Source: Neoarius graeffei (lineage: Eukaryota > Chordata > Actinopteri > Siluriformes > Ariidae). Taken from it: DNA of 64,000 bases. Location of the stretch: assembly GCF_027579695.1 (NCBI RefSeq), contig NC_083571.1, positions 88,943,888 through 89,007,887 of the forward strand. The letters are read 5' to 3'. Below are positions 1-12,690 of this stretch, one piece after another (positions within the stretch are counted from its first letter, which is position 1; every line of letters begins with the position of its first letter). Under the pieces are notes generated by a model that saw only the letters and a program-made list of their open reading frames with translations, was not told the origin of the DNA and did no database searches. The position numbers and the translations under genes were made by a program.

Positions 1-451
1 TTTGGGTAATTTTGTTTGCCCAGTTTGCCCAGATTGGGCAAACAACTTGGACATAACTCAGTAAAAAAAAACAACAAGGAGCAACCTGCATAATATATCT
101 TGAACCCCCCCCCAGAAAAGATTAAGAGCAGAAAGCACTGAAGCTTTGTTTCTGTTATCAGAGGAACCCAGTCCTGTGGAAAATGTCACCATGGAGCCAG
201 AGTGTAGTAATGAACTTACAGTTTGAGAGTGTTCTACACAAACAGACTGAACTTTACAACAGCTGCATGCATGTGAAATGGAAATAAATCAACTAAAGCA
301 GGAAAAACTATTTTGGATAAAACTGTTACTGTCAGTTGCACATTTCTCAACCTGTGTGACTCAGTTGTGCCTTTGAATAGAGTACAAATGAAGAGGGAAC
401 TGAACATTAACCATCTACTGAAATCATTATTGCAAGGGTGATTATAGTTAC
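1..451. other. non-coding flank, nothing recognised
   Basis: AT-rich sequence with no credible exon. A short palindrome around positions 20-41 (GTTTGCCCAG/TTGGGCAAAC) is the only structure seen. Confidence 0.5.
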
Positions 452-1264
452 TACAGTGGATATAAAAAGTGTACACACACCGCTAAAATGATATATTTAT
501 TTTTTTTACATCAGAAAAACCCGAGACCACGATAAATAATTTCAAAACTTTTCCCACCTTTAATGTGACCTATAACCTGTACAATTCAATTGAAAATCAA
601 ACAAATCGGTTAGGGGGAAAAAATGTACACTAAGCTGGTTGCATAAGTGTGCACACCCTTAAACTAATACTTTGTTGAAGCACCTTTTGATTTAATTACA
701 GCATTCAGTCTTTTTGGGTTCACACCTGCCATCAATTAAAATTACTCTGATTAACTCCAAATAAAGTTCAGACATTTACTTAGTTGCATCCTCCAGCAAA
801 AGCCATGATTTGCAGAGGGCTTACAAAGCATCAAAGGGATTTCACTGTTGAAAGGTATCAGTCAGGAGAAGGGTACAAAAAAATTTCCACAGAATTAGAT
901 TAGAGTTGAGCCGGATACTCGGCTGAAACGAGTATCCGGTATGGATAAAGCACTTTTGCTGAGTACGAGTATTATATGAGTAATACGAGTCAATATCTGT
1001 GCTCGGACTGAATGAAAATCCTCACACAGCATCACAGCACCCCTCCTCTACACACACCGCTCTGCTCACTCATACAGAGAACAGCTCTCTGTCTCTCCCT
1101 CAGTCACTCAGGTTCACGGCTCTTTTCCGTTAATGTTTTGGGTTTCTTCAGCTTCAAGTTTGTTTTTATTTCAGTTTGTACTTACTTATAACCAGTAGAG
1201 TTCTGGTAAACGTGGGTCCAGACGTGGTGTTTGGTGGAAAGCGACTCGCGTTGCGTCTCTGCCT

Positions 1265-1401
1265 GTCGGAGATTTTTTTTTCTTTTTTTAACCGTCGGTT
1301 AAAGACAGTTTTTTTGACTTCACGCATTGAGTGTCTGACACTTTCTTGCTGTAATTCATGTAAAAATAAAGGTAGTAGTGGTATAAGTATTACAAATTAA
1401 G

Positions 1402-1444
<43 letters not shown>

Positions 1445-1570
1445 CTCTGCCGGTCGTCAGAGTTTTTTTTTTAAGCCGTCAGTTGGCTCTAACCAGTTTT
1501 ATTTTACTTCACGCACTGAGTGTCTGACACTTTCTAGGTAGTAGTGGTATAAATAATATTACAAATTAAG

Positions 1571-1632
<62 letters not shown>
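1265..1632. repeat. tandem duplication with (CA)n microsatellites upstream of the hAT transposase
   Basis: A block of about 180 bp containing CACTGAGTGTCTGACACTTTC-like sequence, GGTAGTAGTGGTATAA and ACAAATTAAGCTACACAC occurs twice in direct orientation (about 1265-1440 and 1455-1632). Each copy ends in a long CA run. It lies in the 5' region of the hAT and may be an unequal-exchange product anchored on the CA tracts. Confidence 0.75.
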
Positions 1633-1635
<3 letters not shown>

Positions 1636-1667
1636 CCCCCCCCGCCCATGATCAGTGATACAGAATA

Positions 1668-3831
1668 ATGAGTGATATAGAGAGTACTTCAGCTGACACT
1701 GAACCACCAGTCAGAGTTTGCTTAACCTTGCAGGACAGTGAGGGTCAAATCAGTGACAATGAAAACAGTGGTCGTAACACCCACCTTTCCCCCACTGAGA
1801 CCAATATTGCATCTGGTGATGGAGGCCCTCCTCCACCAAAGACCAAGAGGACTTCTGCAGTATGGGACTCTTTCACTGTTTCTGAAAATGATCCCTCCAA
1901 AGCCATTTGCAAGCTTTGCAAGTCCAAGCTAAGCAGAGGTAAAGATGCAAAACATTACAACACAACATCTCTACATAACCATCTGCTATATGCCCATCAC
2001 ATTAGAAAGCCCACTGTATCAGCCACCTCCTCCACTCCTCTTCCTTCTCGGGTCACTGGTGTTCAGTTGGGTGCTGCTAAGGGCTCACATTCATCTTCCT
2101 CTTCACCAATACTCACTGCATTTGCAGCAAAGCAGCCATTCTCAGCAAACCATCCCTGGTCAAAACAAATTACAGAGATGATTGGTAAAATGATCTGCAC
2201 TGATCTTGAACCTTTCTCTGTGGTGGAGAGGAGAGGCTTCAAGACACTTGTTGGCTTTTTAGAGCCCAAGTATAAGATCCCATCGAGGCACTATTTCAGT
2301 CGAATCGTAGTGCCTGAGCTGTATGAGGCAATGAGAGGGGAGTTGGTCCAGTCACTTAAGGCAGCTGAAGGAGGTGCCATCAACCTCACTACAGATCTCT
2401 GGACCAGCAATCACAATGCACATGCATATCTCTGTCTTACTGGGCACTGGTGTGAACGTGTAGGGGAAGCTTCAGTACAGAGGAAAGCAGGGCTGCTAAA
2501 TGTTGGTGTGCTGGACATTGAGCACACATCAAACAACATTCTGTGCTGCCTTAAAGAAAAGATGAGAGAGTGGGAAGAGTCTGTTGGTCAGTCTGTCACA
2601 ATACGGTTTGTTGTTTCAGATAATGCAGCCAACATGGTGAAAGCTTTGACTGAATATGGGCACATCCGTTGCATGTCCCATACGCTTCACTTGGTGGTGA
2701 TCAAAGCACTGGAGAAGGACAGGGTTGTGACATCCCTTCTCTCCAAAGCCAGGATCATATCTGGCCATGTTCATCGCTCAAGCAAAGCCAGCAACAGACT
2801 ACATGAGCTGCAAACACAGTTGAACCTCCCCCAGCACACACTCATAACAGACATAAAAACAAGGTGGAACTATACGTTCTACATGCTCCAGCGGCTGGTG
2901 GAGCAGCGCAGGGCTGTGCAGATTATGACACAGGAGTCTAACATGGGTAGAGCTCCAACAATCATCTATCCAAATGAGTGGAGGTTAGCATCTGACATGC
3001 TCACTGTTCTTAGTCCTTTTGAGGAGGTCACACGGGCGCTCTCAAAACACAGCGCCTCCATCTCTGAGGTCATCCCCCTCCTGCATGGCCTGTGCTCCAT
3101 CATCAGGTCACTGCATGTGGGAGGTCTTGCAGCTGGTGAGGAATCTGAGGATGAATCTGATCAGTTCATGGCTGGTGATGATGATCAGGATGCCACAGTG
3201 GGGCTGGGCCAAGATGTTGCGGCTGAGTCCAGGGAAAAGTTAGGCACAGCAGCAAGGAGACTGGCAGCCAATCTGAGCAAAGAACTAGAATGGTGTTTCG
3301 AACCAATTTTTGCAAACTCCACATTTCTGCTTGCCACTCTCCTTGACCCCAGATATAAGGCCAGCTGTTTTCCAAACAATGTTGATGTGGAGGCACTGAA
3401 GAGGACATTACTTCTCAGGCTGGAGCTCTGTGACCCTGTGGCTACACCTGCAAGAAACACAGAAGAGACACCTGCCACCAGCAGCACTTCAGTCTTGTCT
3501 TTCCTGCAGAAAAAGAAATTGGCTATTCCAATGAGGACACATACCATCAGGTGATGTGGAGGCCTACCTGGCAGATGGGGACATCAGCCTTACCGATGAC
3601 CCAGTGAAATACTGGTCAGGCAAGCTTCAGTGCTGGCCCAATCTTACAGGCTTTGCACTGCAGCTTCTCAGTTGTCCACCTACAAGTGTCTAGTCTGAGC
3701 GTGTTTTTAGCACAGCTGGAAATGTGATCAGTCCACAGCGTGCAAACTTAGACCCTAGCCATGTGGAACAACTGGTCTTCATTAAAGTCAATGCAGATCT
3801 GAAAAACAGCATCGGACTATTTGATCCGTAG
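1668..3831 (+). pseudogene. hAT transposase with BED zinc finger, long ORF with broken C-terminus
   Basis: An uninterrupted reading of 628 codons runs 1668-3554. After an acidic N-terminus comes a BED zinc finger at residues about 64-112, with a W..F start, CKLC pair and HNHLLYAHH histidines. A hAT RNase-H-like core follows: acidic residues in TTDLWTS and VVSDNAANM, then CMSHTLHL and TRWNYTFYMLQRL. The C-terminal dimerisation part is out of frame: from about 3550 it continues one base shifted as DVEAYLADGD..., has a stop at 3691-3693 just before SERVFSTAGN, and ends at 3831. One frameshift plus one stop thus separate this copy from a full transposase. The family is related to domesticated ZBED genes, but terminal repeats and a target duplication show that this is a transposon. 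Confidence 0.88.
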
Positions 3832-4364
3832 AACACAGTCCCCCCTGCCCCCCATCTCTCTCTCTGTCTCTCTCTTACTCACTCACACACACACTCACAC
3901 ACACACACCTGGTGTGGAAATAAAAAAAATAAAAAAGAACCCCCCCCCAAAAAAATCACACTGATCATAAAAAAAACTAAAAGTTAAAAAAAGAAAGTTA
4001 TGTTGAGTATGAAAACTCTTGTTCATTACATTTCATAATTGCAACCGCATGTGTTGTATTCATTGTTGCAAAACTTGTTCTGTAAATAGTTCGTTTGCTA
4101 TCGTGATCAAAACCATTGATCTGAAGCTCAATGCTGATGCTGTCCTGTAAATAGTTTTCTAATCAGCAATAAATATAACAATTTCTGATCAACCCATATC
4201 AGTTGCATGCTTAAAATAACATACTGGTTAAAGCCCCGCCCGTTTCAAGACAACCAGACCCACTTCCGGGTTAGGTCCCGCCCACGCCCCGCCCACCCCG
4301 AGTACGGATACAGATAATTCATATGGTTAACGGATACAGATAATGCTGTACTCGCTCATCCCTA
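3832..4364. other. 3' non-coding end of the hAT element
   Basis: Simple CT/CA and A-rich tracts, then a GC-rich stretch (CCCGCCCACGCCCCGCCC) and GGATACAGATAAT subterminal repeats before the right terminus. No coding potential. Confidence 0.6.
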
Positions 4365-4387
4365 CATTAGATATACCATGAAACATA

Positions 4388-5097
<710 letters not shown>

Positions 5098-5189
5098 ATA
5101 TGGCAAGCTGATAGACTTCTACCCAAAAAGACTGAATGCTGTAATTAAATCAAAAGGTGTTTCACCAAAGTATTAGTTAAAGGGTGTGC

Positions 5190-5476
5190 AAAGGCGATTC
5201 TAGAGTCTGTTGTGGCCCCAAGCAAAAATTTCCAGGGGGCCCTTCTGACCAGTGTTCATCACCAATATGTTATAAAATAAATAATCTGACACCAACGAAA
5301 AATGTATGAAACCAAAGTTTTTTAAATTCCAAATGTGAAAATACAATGGTAAAGAACAATAAAAACAATAAAAAACAAAATAAATAAGCCCTTGGGCCCT
5401 GACTCTCGGGGGGGCCCCTGGGCCAGGGGGCCCCAAGCAGTTGTCTGCCTTGCCTGTTCACAAGCTGCGCATCTGA
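5190..5476. mobile_element. short non-autonomous DNA element inside the Tc1
   Basis: About 290 bp with GGGGGCCCC-rich ends interrupts the Tc1 3' region. The flanking sequences GGGTGTGC (5182-5189) and GGGTGTGG (5477-5484) look like an 8-bp target duplication with one mismatch, which suggests a hAT-type MITE. The terminal repeats themselves are weak. Confidence 0.5.
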
Positions 5477-5689
5477 GGGTGTGGAGACTTATGCAACCAG
5501 CTTATTGTACGTGTTTTATTTATGTTTTCCCCTAACAGATTTGTCTGTTTTTCAATTGAATTGTGCAGGTTATAGGTCACATTAAAGGTGGGAAAAGTTT
5601 TTAATTATTTATTGTTGTCTCATGTTTTTACATCAGAAAAACCTATCATTTTAACGGGGTTTGTACACTTTTTATATCCACTATATATG

Positions 5690-6461
5690 AATATAGCTAC
5701 AATTGCAGTGATGGCGGCAGAGCCCCCCTAAAATTATGTTATGATGGGAGTCCTTTGACTATTTACAAGGAAGAAAAGGAGAGAGTAGTGTGAATAAACA
5801 GCCCGCTGCATGCCTTTGTTTTCCCTTGTTAAATCCCACTGCGTCCCTTCATTCCGGCGGCATCCCTTTGTACTGTAGGTTGGTAGCACCCATTCGCACC
5901 AAAACAGATGCAAATTAGCCTGGCCCTAACGTCACTGATTGCCTCCGCTTTCCGGGATTTTCCTTATTTGGCTTACATAGAACTGCAAAACCCATCACTT
6001 TTAGTAGACAAGCTGATTTATGAATATTCTGTGGACTAATTAACCCGTTGCTGTGGCAACTGTCTAGACATGTCTGGTCTCCTTGGGTACTCACGCCTAA
6101 GCGGGGACCCTGTGACAGCAAGGTTATGACGTGTCGCTACATTTGTGTCTGACTGATAACTCGTGTCCTGTCCGGATGGCTAGATAGCGTTCACGAGGCA
6201 TACAAGCAGTTCTGAGCACCCAAAAACTTGATGCTGCTCTAGATCTTGATGATAATGAGGTAAGTTTTCAGTATAAATTTTTTTAACATCCCAAGTCAAA
6301 TTTCGCAAACCAAGAAATGAATTACTGTTTACTTGCACTGAAGACTAAAGGAAAGACAGTTATTCGTGCTCTTGCTTTATACCACACAGCTGAGCAGGTA
6401 TATAAATATATTAGCTCTTTAATTCAACAAGGACATTGAGGACAAATTTTCTCGTGTTTTT

Positions 6462-6466
<5 letters not shown>
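5690..6466. other. no gene established; one exon-like segment
   Basis: Unique-looking sequence, less AT-rich than its surroundings. The stretch 6188-6259 is open for 24 codons, is preceded by AG, and ends with a consensus donor (GAG/GTAAGT at 6260). It could be a stray exon, a pseudoexon or chance. No homology is recognised. Confidence 0.3.

Positions 6467-6524
<58 letters not shown>
6467..6524. repeat. (GT)n microsatellite
   Basis: An uninterrupted GT run of about 29 units preceded by a T tract, directly followed by a Tc1 fragment. Confidence 0.95.
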
Positions 6525-6525
<1 letters not shown>

Positions 6526-6709
6526 ATATTGGATCATTTTCCTCAACAAATAAATTACCAAGTGTAATATTTTTGTCTCATTTGTTTATCTGGGTTCTCT
6601 TTATCTACTTTTAGGACTTGTGTGAAAATCTGATGATGTTTTAGGTCATACGTATTTATGCAGAAATATAGAAAATTCTAAAGGGTTCACAAACTTTCAA
6701 GCACCACTG
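6525..6709 (+). mobile_element. 3' remnant of a Tc1-like element
   Basis: This closely matches the right end of the element at 35225-36821, including the terminal repeat GGGTTCACAAACTTTCAAGC and CACCACTG before TA. Everything 5' of the GT microsatellite is missing. Confidence 0.85.
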
Positions 6710-6889
6710 TATCCCACTCAGTGGTTTCTATATCCACTTCTTTTGAGTGTACTTCTTGGTTTTAATAACTTCCTTGTTTGCTGTACACAAACATGGCAAT
6801 AAGTTCTCGTGTTAATCCACTTTTGAATCATTCGCTTTTGACTGAGAATGCCCTGCATGCATGGTTTGATGTTGGCTTCTGGCACATCC

Positions 6890-7124
6890 ATACAGTTTTA
6901 AATACAATACCTACAATTAAAAACATTTTTTTTTGCATTTATTTAATTCCTGGGATCCCCTCTGTAACAGGGAGTTGTATTCCATTAATACACTTTAAAA
7001 TAGATTATTACATTCTAATTGAATATACGAGCCAAAATAATTGGGGATCTTTTTTAATGGGTCCTGACTCGTTACAAGTATGAATAGGTGGGCCTTGCAG
7101 TAGAAAAAGTTAAGAACCCCTGGG
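6890..7124 (-). repeat. hAT-type repeat end, inverted relative to the copy at 24769
   Basis: The segment ending AAGAACCCCTGG is the reverse complement of sequence starting CAGGGGTTCTCAG at 24769. Both include CCCACCTATTCATACTTGTA and AATTATTTTGGCTTAT-type blocks. Terminal CAGGGGTTCT resembles a hAT terminus. The opposite end of this copy was not located. Confidence 0.6.
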
Positions 7125-7125
7125 A

Positions 7126-8190
7126 AAAATTCTTTACACAAAGAAGGTTTTCTTGCCTTTGTAATTTTTAACTATTCTTCCGTGTTGGGACGTTTTGGCA
7201 TTGTCTTGCTGAAAGAAGGAAGGCCTTCCCTGAAAAAGATTTTGTCTGGATGGCAGCATATTGCTCTGAAATGTGTATATATCATTCAGCATTAATGATG
7301 CCTTCCCAGATGTACAAGCTACCCATGTCATGTGCACTAATGCCCCTCATACAGTCACAGATGCTGGCTTTTGCACTGTGCACTGATAACAAGCCGGATG
7401 GTCCCTCACCTCTTTAGCCTGGAGGACGTGGTGTCCATGATTTCTAAAAAAAATTTTCTAATTTTCATTCGTCAGACATTGGGACAATTTTCCACTTCGC
7501 CTCAATCCATTGTAAAAGGGCCCAGAGAAGGCAGCGGTGTTTCTGGATATTGTTTATATCTGGTTTTAACTTGCATTTGTGGATGCAGTAATGAACTGAA
7601 GTGTTTTCTGAAGTGTTCCTGAGCCCATACAGTGATTCCCACTACAGACACGTGTCTGCTTTTAATGCAGTGTCACCTGAAGGCCTGAAGATCACAGGCA
7701 TCCAATGTCAGTTTTCAGCCTTGTCTCTTGCATACAGAGATTTCTCCAGATTCTCTGAATCTTTTAATGATATTATGTACCATAGATGATGTGATCCCCA
7801 AATTCTTTGCAATTTTACATTGAGGAACGTTATTCTTAAATTGTTGCACTGTTTGCCCACACAGTCTTTCACAGAGCGGTGAACCTCTCCCCATCTTTAC
7901 TTTTGAGAGACTCTGCCTCTCTGGGATGCTCTTTTTATACCCAAATCATGTTACTGACCTGTTGCTAATTAACCTCATTTGTTTTTTTTGTATTACAAAA
8001 CTTTTTCAGTCTTTTGTTGCCCTTGTCCCAACTTTTTTGAAATGTGTTGCTAACATCAAATTCAAAATGACCATATGTTGTCTTTGTACTATTTTCAATG
8101 AAATATAGAGTTTCCATGATTTGCAAATCTTCACATTCTGTTTTTATTTATGTTTTACACAGTGTCCCAACCTTTTTGGAATTGGAGTTG
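7126..8190 (-). mobile_element. decayed Tc1/mariner-superfamily element
   Basis: The right terminus CCAACCTTTTTGGAATTGGA ends next to TA (8191-8192). On the minus strand, fragments of a transposase survive, including an RPSFFQQDNAKTSQH-like segment near 7200 that corresponds to the second catalytic Asp region of the DDE fold (FQQDNA). Many frameshifts and stops are present, and the left end is cut by the repeat ending at 7124. Confidence 0.75.
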
Positions 8191-8192
8191 TA

Positions 8193-9094
8193 TTTGGCAA
8201 CAACTAACCTTAAAAATGATTGAATTTACAGTAAAACAAATGTTCATTCACTGATTTCTAGAAAACTAAATGTTACATAATAGTGTGCCAGATGTAAATA
8301 CAACAGCAAGAGGCATCTGGATTCAAAATCAATGATGTGTTTATGAGGACAGAACTAAAATGATCAGCTGAGCATACAGTCATCTAAAAACAGTAAGTAA
8401 TTTTATCTGTAATTATCTGTGTGAAGAAGGGAGAAAAACAGCTATACATTTTTTTCTATGAAATGATTCATGCAAATTAGTACAAACAAATATGAAACCA
8501 AACTGGTTTAGACATATTTATATACATGTGCTGTCAAACCTGTACTCCAAACAGTATTGTGCTTTTCCTCGTCAAACACCTTACCTTTGGAGAAAATATA
8601 ATGATTTCCAATTTTATTAAATAAATTATTATAAAATATTCTGGAAGTCAATTATACCATAGATCTTAATGAATCCTTATTCATAAATATTGTGAATATA
8701 TTTTTAAAAAATATATAAATTGAACAGCATTATGGGGTTCCCAAAACCTGTAAACTGATACCACAAAAATGAATTTAATCTAAGATTAAATAGGACCAAA
8801 ACATTTTATTATGGCGAAATTATAAGTAATGCTGGGATCAGACTAGATGATATTTTTGTCTCTCACGATATTCACAATGTCAAATTAGGCAATCATAGTC
8901 ATTAATTCTTGTCATGATTATGTTACACTCCAGGGCCTGTGCCTGATTTTGGATAGTTACCAGCCATGACAAAATCATGTCAAAATCAGGCTGAATTTGT
9001 GTAGTTTAGTCCTGACACAAGAGAACGTGAGATTATTTTTGCCCAGTCCAGTGCATTTAAAATAAAGTCATATTAAAATATATAGCTAGGCTAT
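8193..9094. other. no gene seen
   Basis: AT-rich intergenic sequence. The part 8830-9060 contains short internal inverted motifs (GACAAAATCATG, CATGATTATG) and may be an old MITE, but its ends could not be set. Confidence 0.4.
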
Positions 9095-9470
9095 ATTTCC
9101 TTGTTCCTATGAGAACAAAATGAACAAACATCTCTTACGACCCACAAAGAAATAATCTGCCAAGTGATCTCATAGTTGGTTAGTGCACTGAAGAACAGCC
9201 TGAACCAGATCAGCAGTAGGGAACAAAACACTACTGGTGAATTTAACAAACAGGCTGCAGCCCATTGTGGCTGCCTTTTGACAATAGGATGGCAATAAGG
9301 TAAAGTTAAGACTAGTGATTCAGTGTTGTTTTGGGAGTTTTAGCTCTTTTCTGTACTCTGCTCAGCTCACCATAAACATCCCACAGCTCGGCTCCCTAAC
9401 TGCCAACGTTTTTACTTCCCCAAGACCAGTCAGTGTTATTGGTCTCTGCATTTCAATGGGAAACTTCCTT
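9095..9470 (+). repeat. interspersed repeat, second copy at 60985-61351
   Basis: About 370 bp running from CCTTGTTCCTATGAGAACAA to CAATGGGAAACTTCC is present in the same orientation at both sites with few differences. No coding capacity, tRNA head or terminal repeats were seen. Confidence 0.8.
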
Positions 9471-9844
9471 GTGATTATAAAAATAGTATTACATTTTGCA
9501 TTGCGTTTGCCATTTTAAATAAATGTAAAATAGCAAGGTGCTACAGAGTTACATTGATTAGGCTACTAGTAGACCTGAAGCAATCATTCCTGCATTAATG
9601 TTATTGTGCTGCTAGGTTTAAGCTCAACTTCCATTACACTGAAAAAAAAAACCTTCCTGTCCTGGTCTAATATTCATTACACTACACTACATTAAACATT
9701 ATCACAATGTAACAGAGAAACATGTCTTATTCTTGCTAAGACTGACTCTACATCATAATGGTGTGCCAAATAAGATTATGAAATTCACCTTTCAATCACA
9801 TGTATAGGCTAATTATCATCTGCTAGTGATTGGCTAGTGGATAA

Positions 9845-11395
9845 CAGGTTATCTTTACATTTTGGAAAAAACTGAATCTATACGGTTTGGCTCTAAAAGT
9901 AATCTGAAGAAAAATTCAAATTTGGACATTGTGTGCAAAGGTATTGAAATCAAATATTACTTGAAAGTTAAATATTTAGGTGCAGAGTTGGACCAATCCT
10001 TAGATGGAGAGGCAATGGCCTAAAAGGTACTGAGTAAGGTATATGCTAGATTCAAATTTTTGTATCAAAAATCTAAATTTTTAGATTTAGGAACTAAAAC
10101 TGTTAGCATCAGCACTGGTACAATGTCACTATGATTATGCCTGCTCATTTTGGTACTCAAGTTTGACTAAGAAAACAAAAACAAAACTGCAGATTTCTTA
10201 GAATAAATTGGTTCGTTTTACTCTAAATTTACAGCCAAGAACATTATTATTTACTGAACACGTCAAAATCTTAGGGTGGCTCCCTATCCGATATAGAGTA
10301 AAGCAATTAAAACTAAATCATATGTAGCCTACCGAGTGCTTGATGGGATGTCTCCTAAGTACACTACCGTTCAAAAGTTTGGGGTCGCTTTGAAATTTCC
10401 TTATTTTTGAAAGAAAGGCACTGTTCTTTTCAATGAAGATCACTTTAAACTAATCAGAAATACACTCTATACATTGCTAATGTGGTAAATGACTATTCTA
10501 GCTGCAAATATCTGGATTTTGGTGCAATATCTCCATAGGTGTATAGAGGCCCATTTCCAGCAACTCTCACTCCAGTGTTCTAATGGTACAATGTGTTTGC
10601 TCATTGCCTCAGAAGGCTGATGGATGATTAGAAAACCCTTGTACAATCATGTTAGCACAGCTGAAAACAGTTGAGCTCTTTAGAGAAGCTATAAAACTGA
10701 CCTTCCTTTGAGCAGATTGAGTTTCTGGAGCATCACATTTGTGGGGTCGATTAAATGCTCAAAATGGCCAGAAAAATGTCTTGACTATATTTTCTATTCA
10801 TTTTACAACTTATGGTGGTAAATAAAGTGTGACTTTTCATGGAAAACACAATTGTCTGGGTGACCCCAAACTTTTGAACGGTAGTCTACCTTTCTAACCA
10901 ATTCCTTTCCATCTCAAGAAGACATTCTCATAATACTTGTTCTAGTCAACATTTGCTTGTCATTCCTCATTTTGGTGCTTTTGGTAAGTTTTTTCATTTT
11001 GTATCACTGGTGCTCAGTTATGGAATAGTCTTCCTTCTACTTTAGTCAATTCTAGTCAATCTTTGTTCAATTTTAAGAAAAATGTTAAGTCTTATAGGTA
11101 TAATGTTATGACTTTTTTTTTGTTGAGAATAATTTTATTTTTAATAATTTTTGTATCTTTTTCATTAGTATTCGGATTATATCTCTTATGTCACATCTTG
11201 TACTATGGGGACCACAATGGAAATAAGTTTTTTTTTTTTTTTTTTACTTTTTTGTGTTATCCCCGGCAATATCTACAGTATTATGTATTTTATGTATTTT
11301 TTTATACTTATGTTTATTTTGGATCATCTTTTTGTATATGTTTTGTTCTCATTTTATGTACTGTATTATTGCCAAATAAATCAAATCAAATCAAA
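9845..11395 (+). mobile_element. LINE 3' fragment (reverse transcriptase C-terminus) split by a MITE
   Basis: Broken reading preserves non-LTR reverse-transcriptase C-terminal motifs: VKYLGAELDQSLD near 9970, HYDYACSFWYSS near 10130, and LGWLPIRYRVKQLKL near 10270. After the MITE it continues with SHNTCSSQHLLVIPHFGAFG near 10930. The tail is T-rich and ends CAAATAAATCAAATC. Stops and frameshifts make it a relic. The motif style is L2/CR1-like, but the clade is not certain. Confidence 0.75.
10362..10886. mobile_element. non-autonomous Tc1-type MITE
   Basis: Inverted termini ACTACCGTTCAAAAGTTTGG and CCAAACTTTTGAACGGTAGT match perfectly. TA lies at 10360-10361 and 10887-10888. The 525 bp have no transposase. 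Removing it and one TA restores the LINE reading SPKYLSNQF. Confidence 0.93.
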
Positions 11396-12529
11396 ATCCA
11401 ATTAATGATGCTGATTCATTTTCAGGGAGTGAGCTATTGATCCGTTTTGTTTTTAAATGCGAATCGACTCCCGACGTTCACTTCAAAGATCCGACTCAAA
11501 GATCCGACTCAAATCGATGGACACATGACCGGTTAAATGTTAAGTCGATAAAAGAAATAAATCATGTAATGGATGTTTTAACACAAGCAAGGCAGTTCTG
11601 GAAACTTTTTTTTCTAGACGTGCCTAGGATACATTACTAAATACATTATTAAATATAAGCATTATTTAAATATAAACTAAAATGAATATAGAGTATAAAC
11701 TTACCCATATAATGAAACAAAACAGGCAGAGAAGTGGCACTGAACGCCATGGCTGGCCCATTTCCGGAGCGCAAGCTCGATTCCAGTCCAGCACTCGGTG
11801 TTGAAAACGTTGCTGTTTGTATCTGGATAGTTCAACGTGTCCACCACAGGTACCTTCGCGATTACAGGATATAGAAGGAAGTCAGCACTTTCAAATCCAC
11901 CACACACCCTCACCTTTAGAGGAGGGTCTAAACACAGATCTATCCCTCCCTCCTTTTGTGTGTGAGCTAGAGAATATGGATCCATGTCACAAAACACCCT
12001 AACCCTTTTGCATTACTTATTAAACCAATTTTATCCGACAGGAACACTTCATTGTAACATTAAAAAAAAAGCTTTTGATATGTTATTTACTGAAAGCTAA
12101 AGACATATAGCTAATATATTAATGTCCATTCATTGTGGTCACAATGGCAATAACATGCTGAGAAGATCTGCCCAGACTTCTCCATCCTCCACCACAGGTT
12201 CAGGTTCCTCTTGGGAATCCCCAGTTGTTTCTAACCCAACTGTGAAATCATAATCTATGAGAGATAATCTTGTCCACTGGTTATAACAAAAACCCTCAGC
12301 CTGGGATTGTTCATCGCATGTCTGCTGCCCAACGAGCATTACACATGATTCCCCACACTTCATTTTGCCCATAAGTTTGATCTGTTGTTTGTTCAGAATG
12401 AGCCTGACTGGGTTATGTGGGTGGCTTAGTCACTAGGTGCTTGTCTTTGGCACCAACCCCAGTCCTGGCTCCTGTGGGTTCTGTTAGCCCTCATCTAAGT
12501 AGGGTTTGCTTAGTGTTTTAAGGATGCTC
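11396..12529. other. unassigned; two minus-strand open stretches
   Basis: Minus-strand readings at 11701-11997 (98 codons) and 12139-12372 (77 codons) have ordinary amino-acid composition with several Cys residues, and the second has an acidic PEPVVEDGE stretch. They are not repeats I recognise. They could be a decayed gene or an unrecognised transposon. No start context or splice sites could be tied together. Confidence 0.3.
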
Positions 12530-12690
12530 TTTGTCCACCTTACTCACTCATTTTTAGGAACCACTTTTATCCCGGTCAGCGTCACTGTAGACCTGGAGAC
12601 CATCCTGGGACCATTGGGCATGTGGTGGGAATATACCTTGGATGGGATAACAGGCAATCGGTCACACAGACATTCATACACGTTGACGCA
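12530..12690 (+). mobile_element. old SINE remnant
   Basis: A degenerate form of a widespread fish SINE body: ACCACTTTTATCCCGGTCAG, GACCTGGAGACCATCCTGGG and GGGAATATACCTTGGATGGG occur in the expected order. A similar weaker remnant lies at about 19580-19680. Confidence 0.6.

Larger units (their letters stand above)
901..4364 (+). mobile_element. hAT transposon (BED-finger type), inside the Tc1
   Basis: The ends are TAGAGTTGAGCCGGATAC at 901 and a right end whose complement reads TAGGGATGAGCGAGTAC, a hAT-style imperfect terminal repeat. Flanking 8-bp duplications are AATTAGAT (893-900) and CATTAGAT (4365-4372), 7 of 8 matching. They interrupt the Tc1 transposase reading exactly. The element carries one long transposase gene on the same strand. 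Confidence 0.88.

Noticed and set aside
1668-3554. Domesticated host ZBED gene
   Set aside because: The frame is inside hAT termini with a target duplication and a broken C-terminus, so a transposon copy is the simpler reading.
11063-11440. 125-codon Phe/Tyr-rich frame
   Set aside because: It is translation of the T-rich 3' region of a LINE; it only looks like a membrane protein because of T content.
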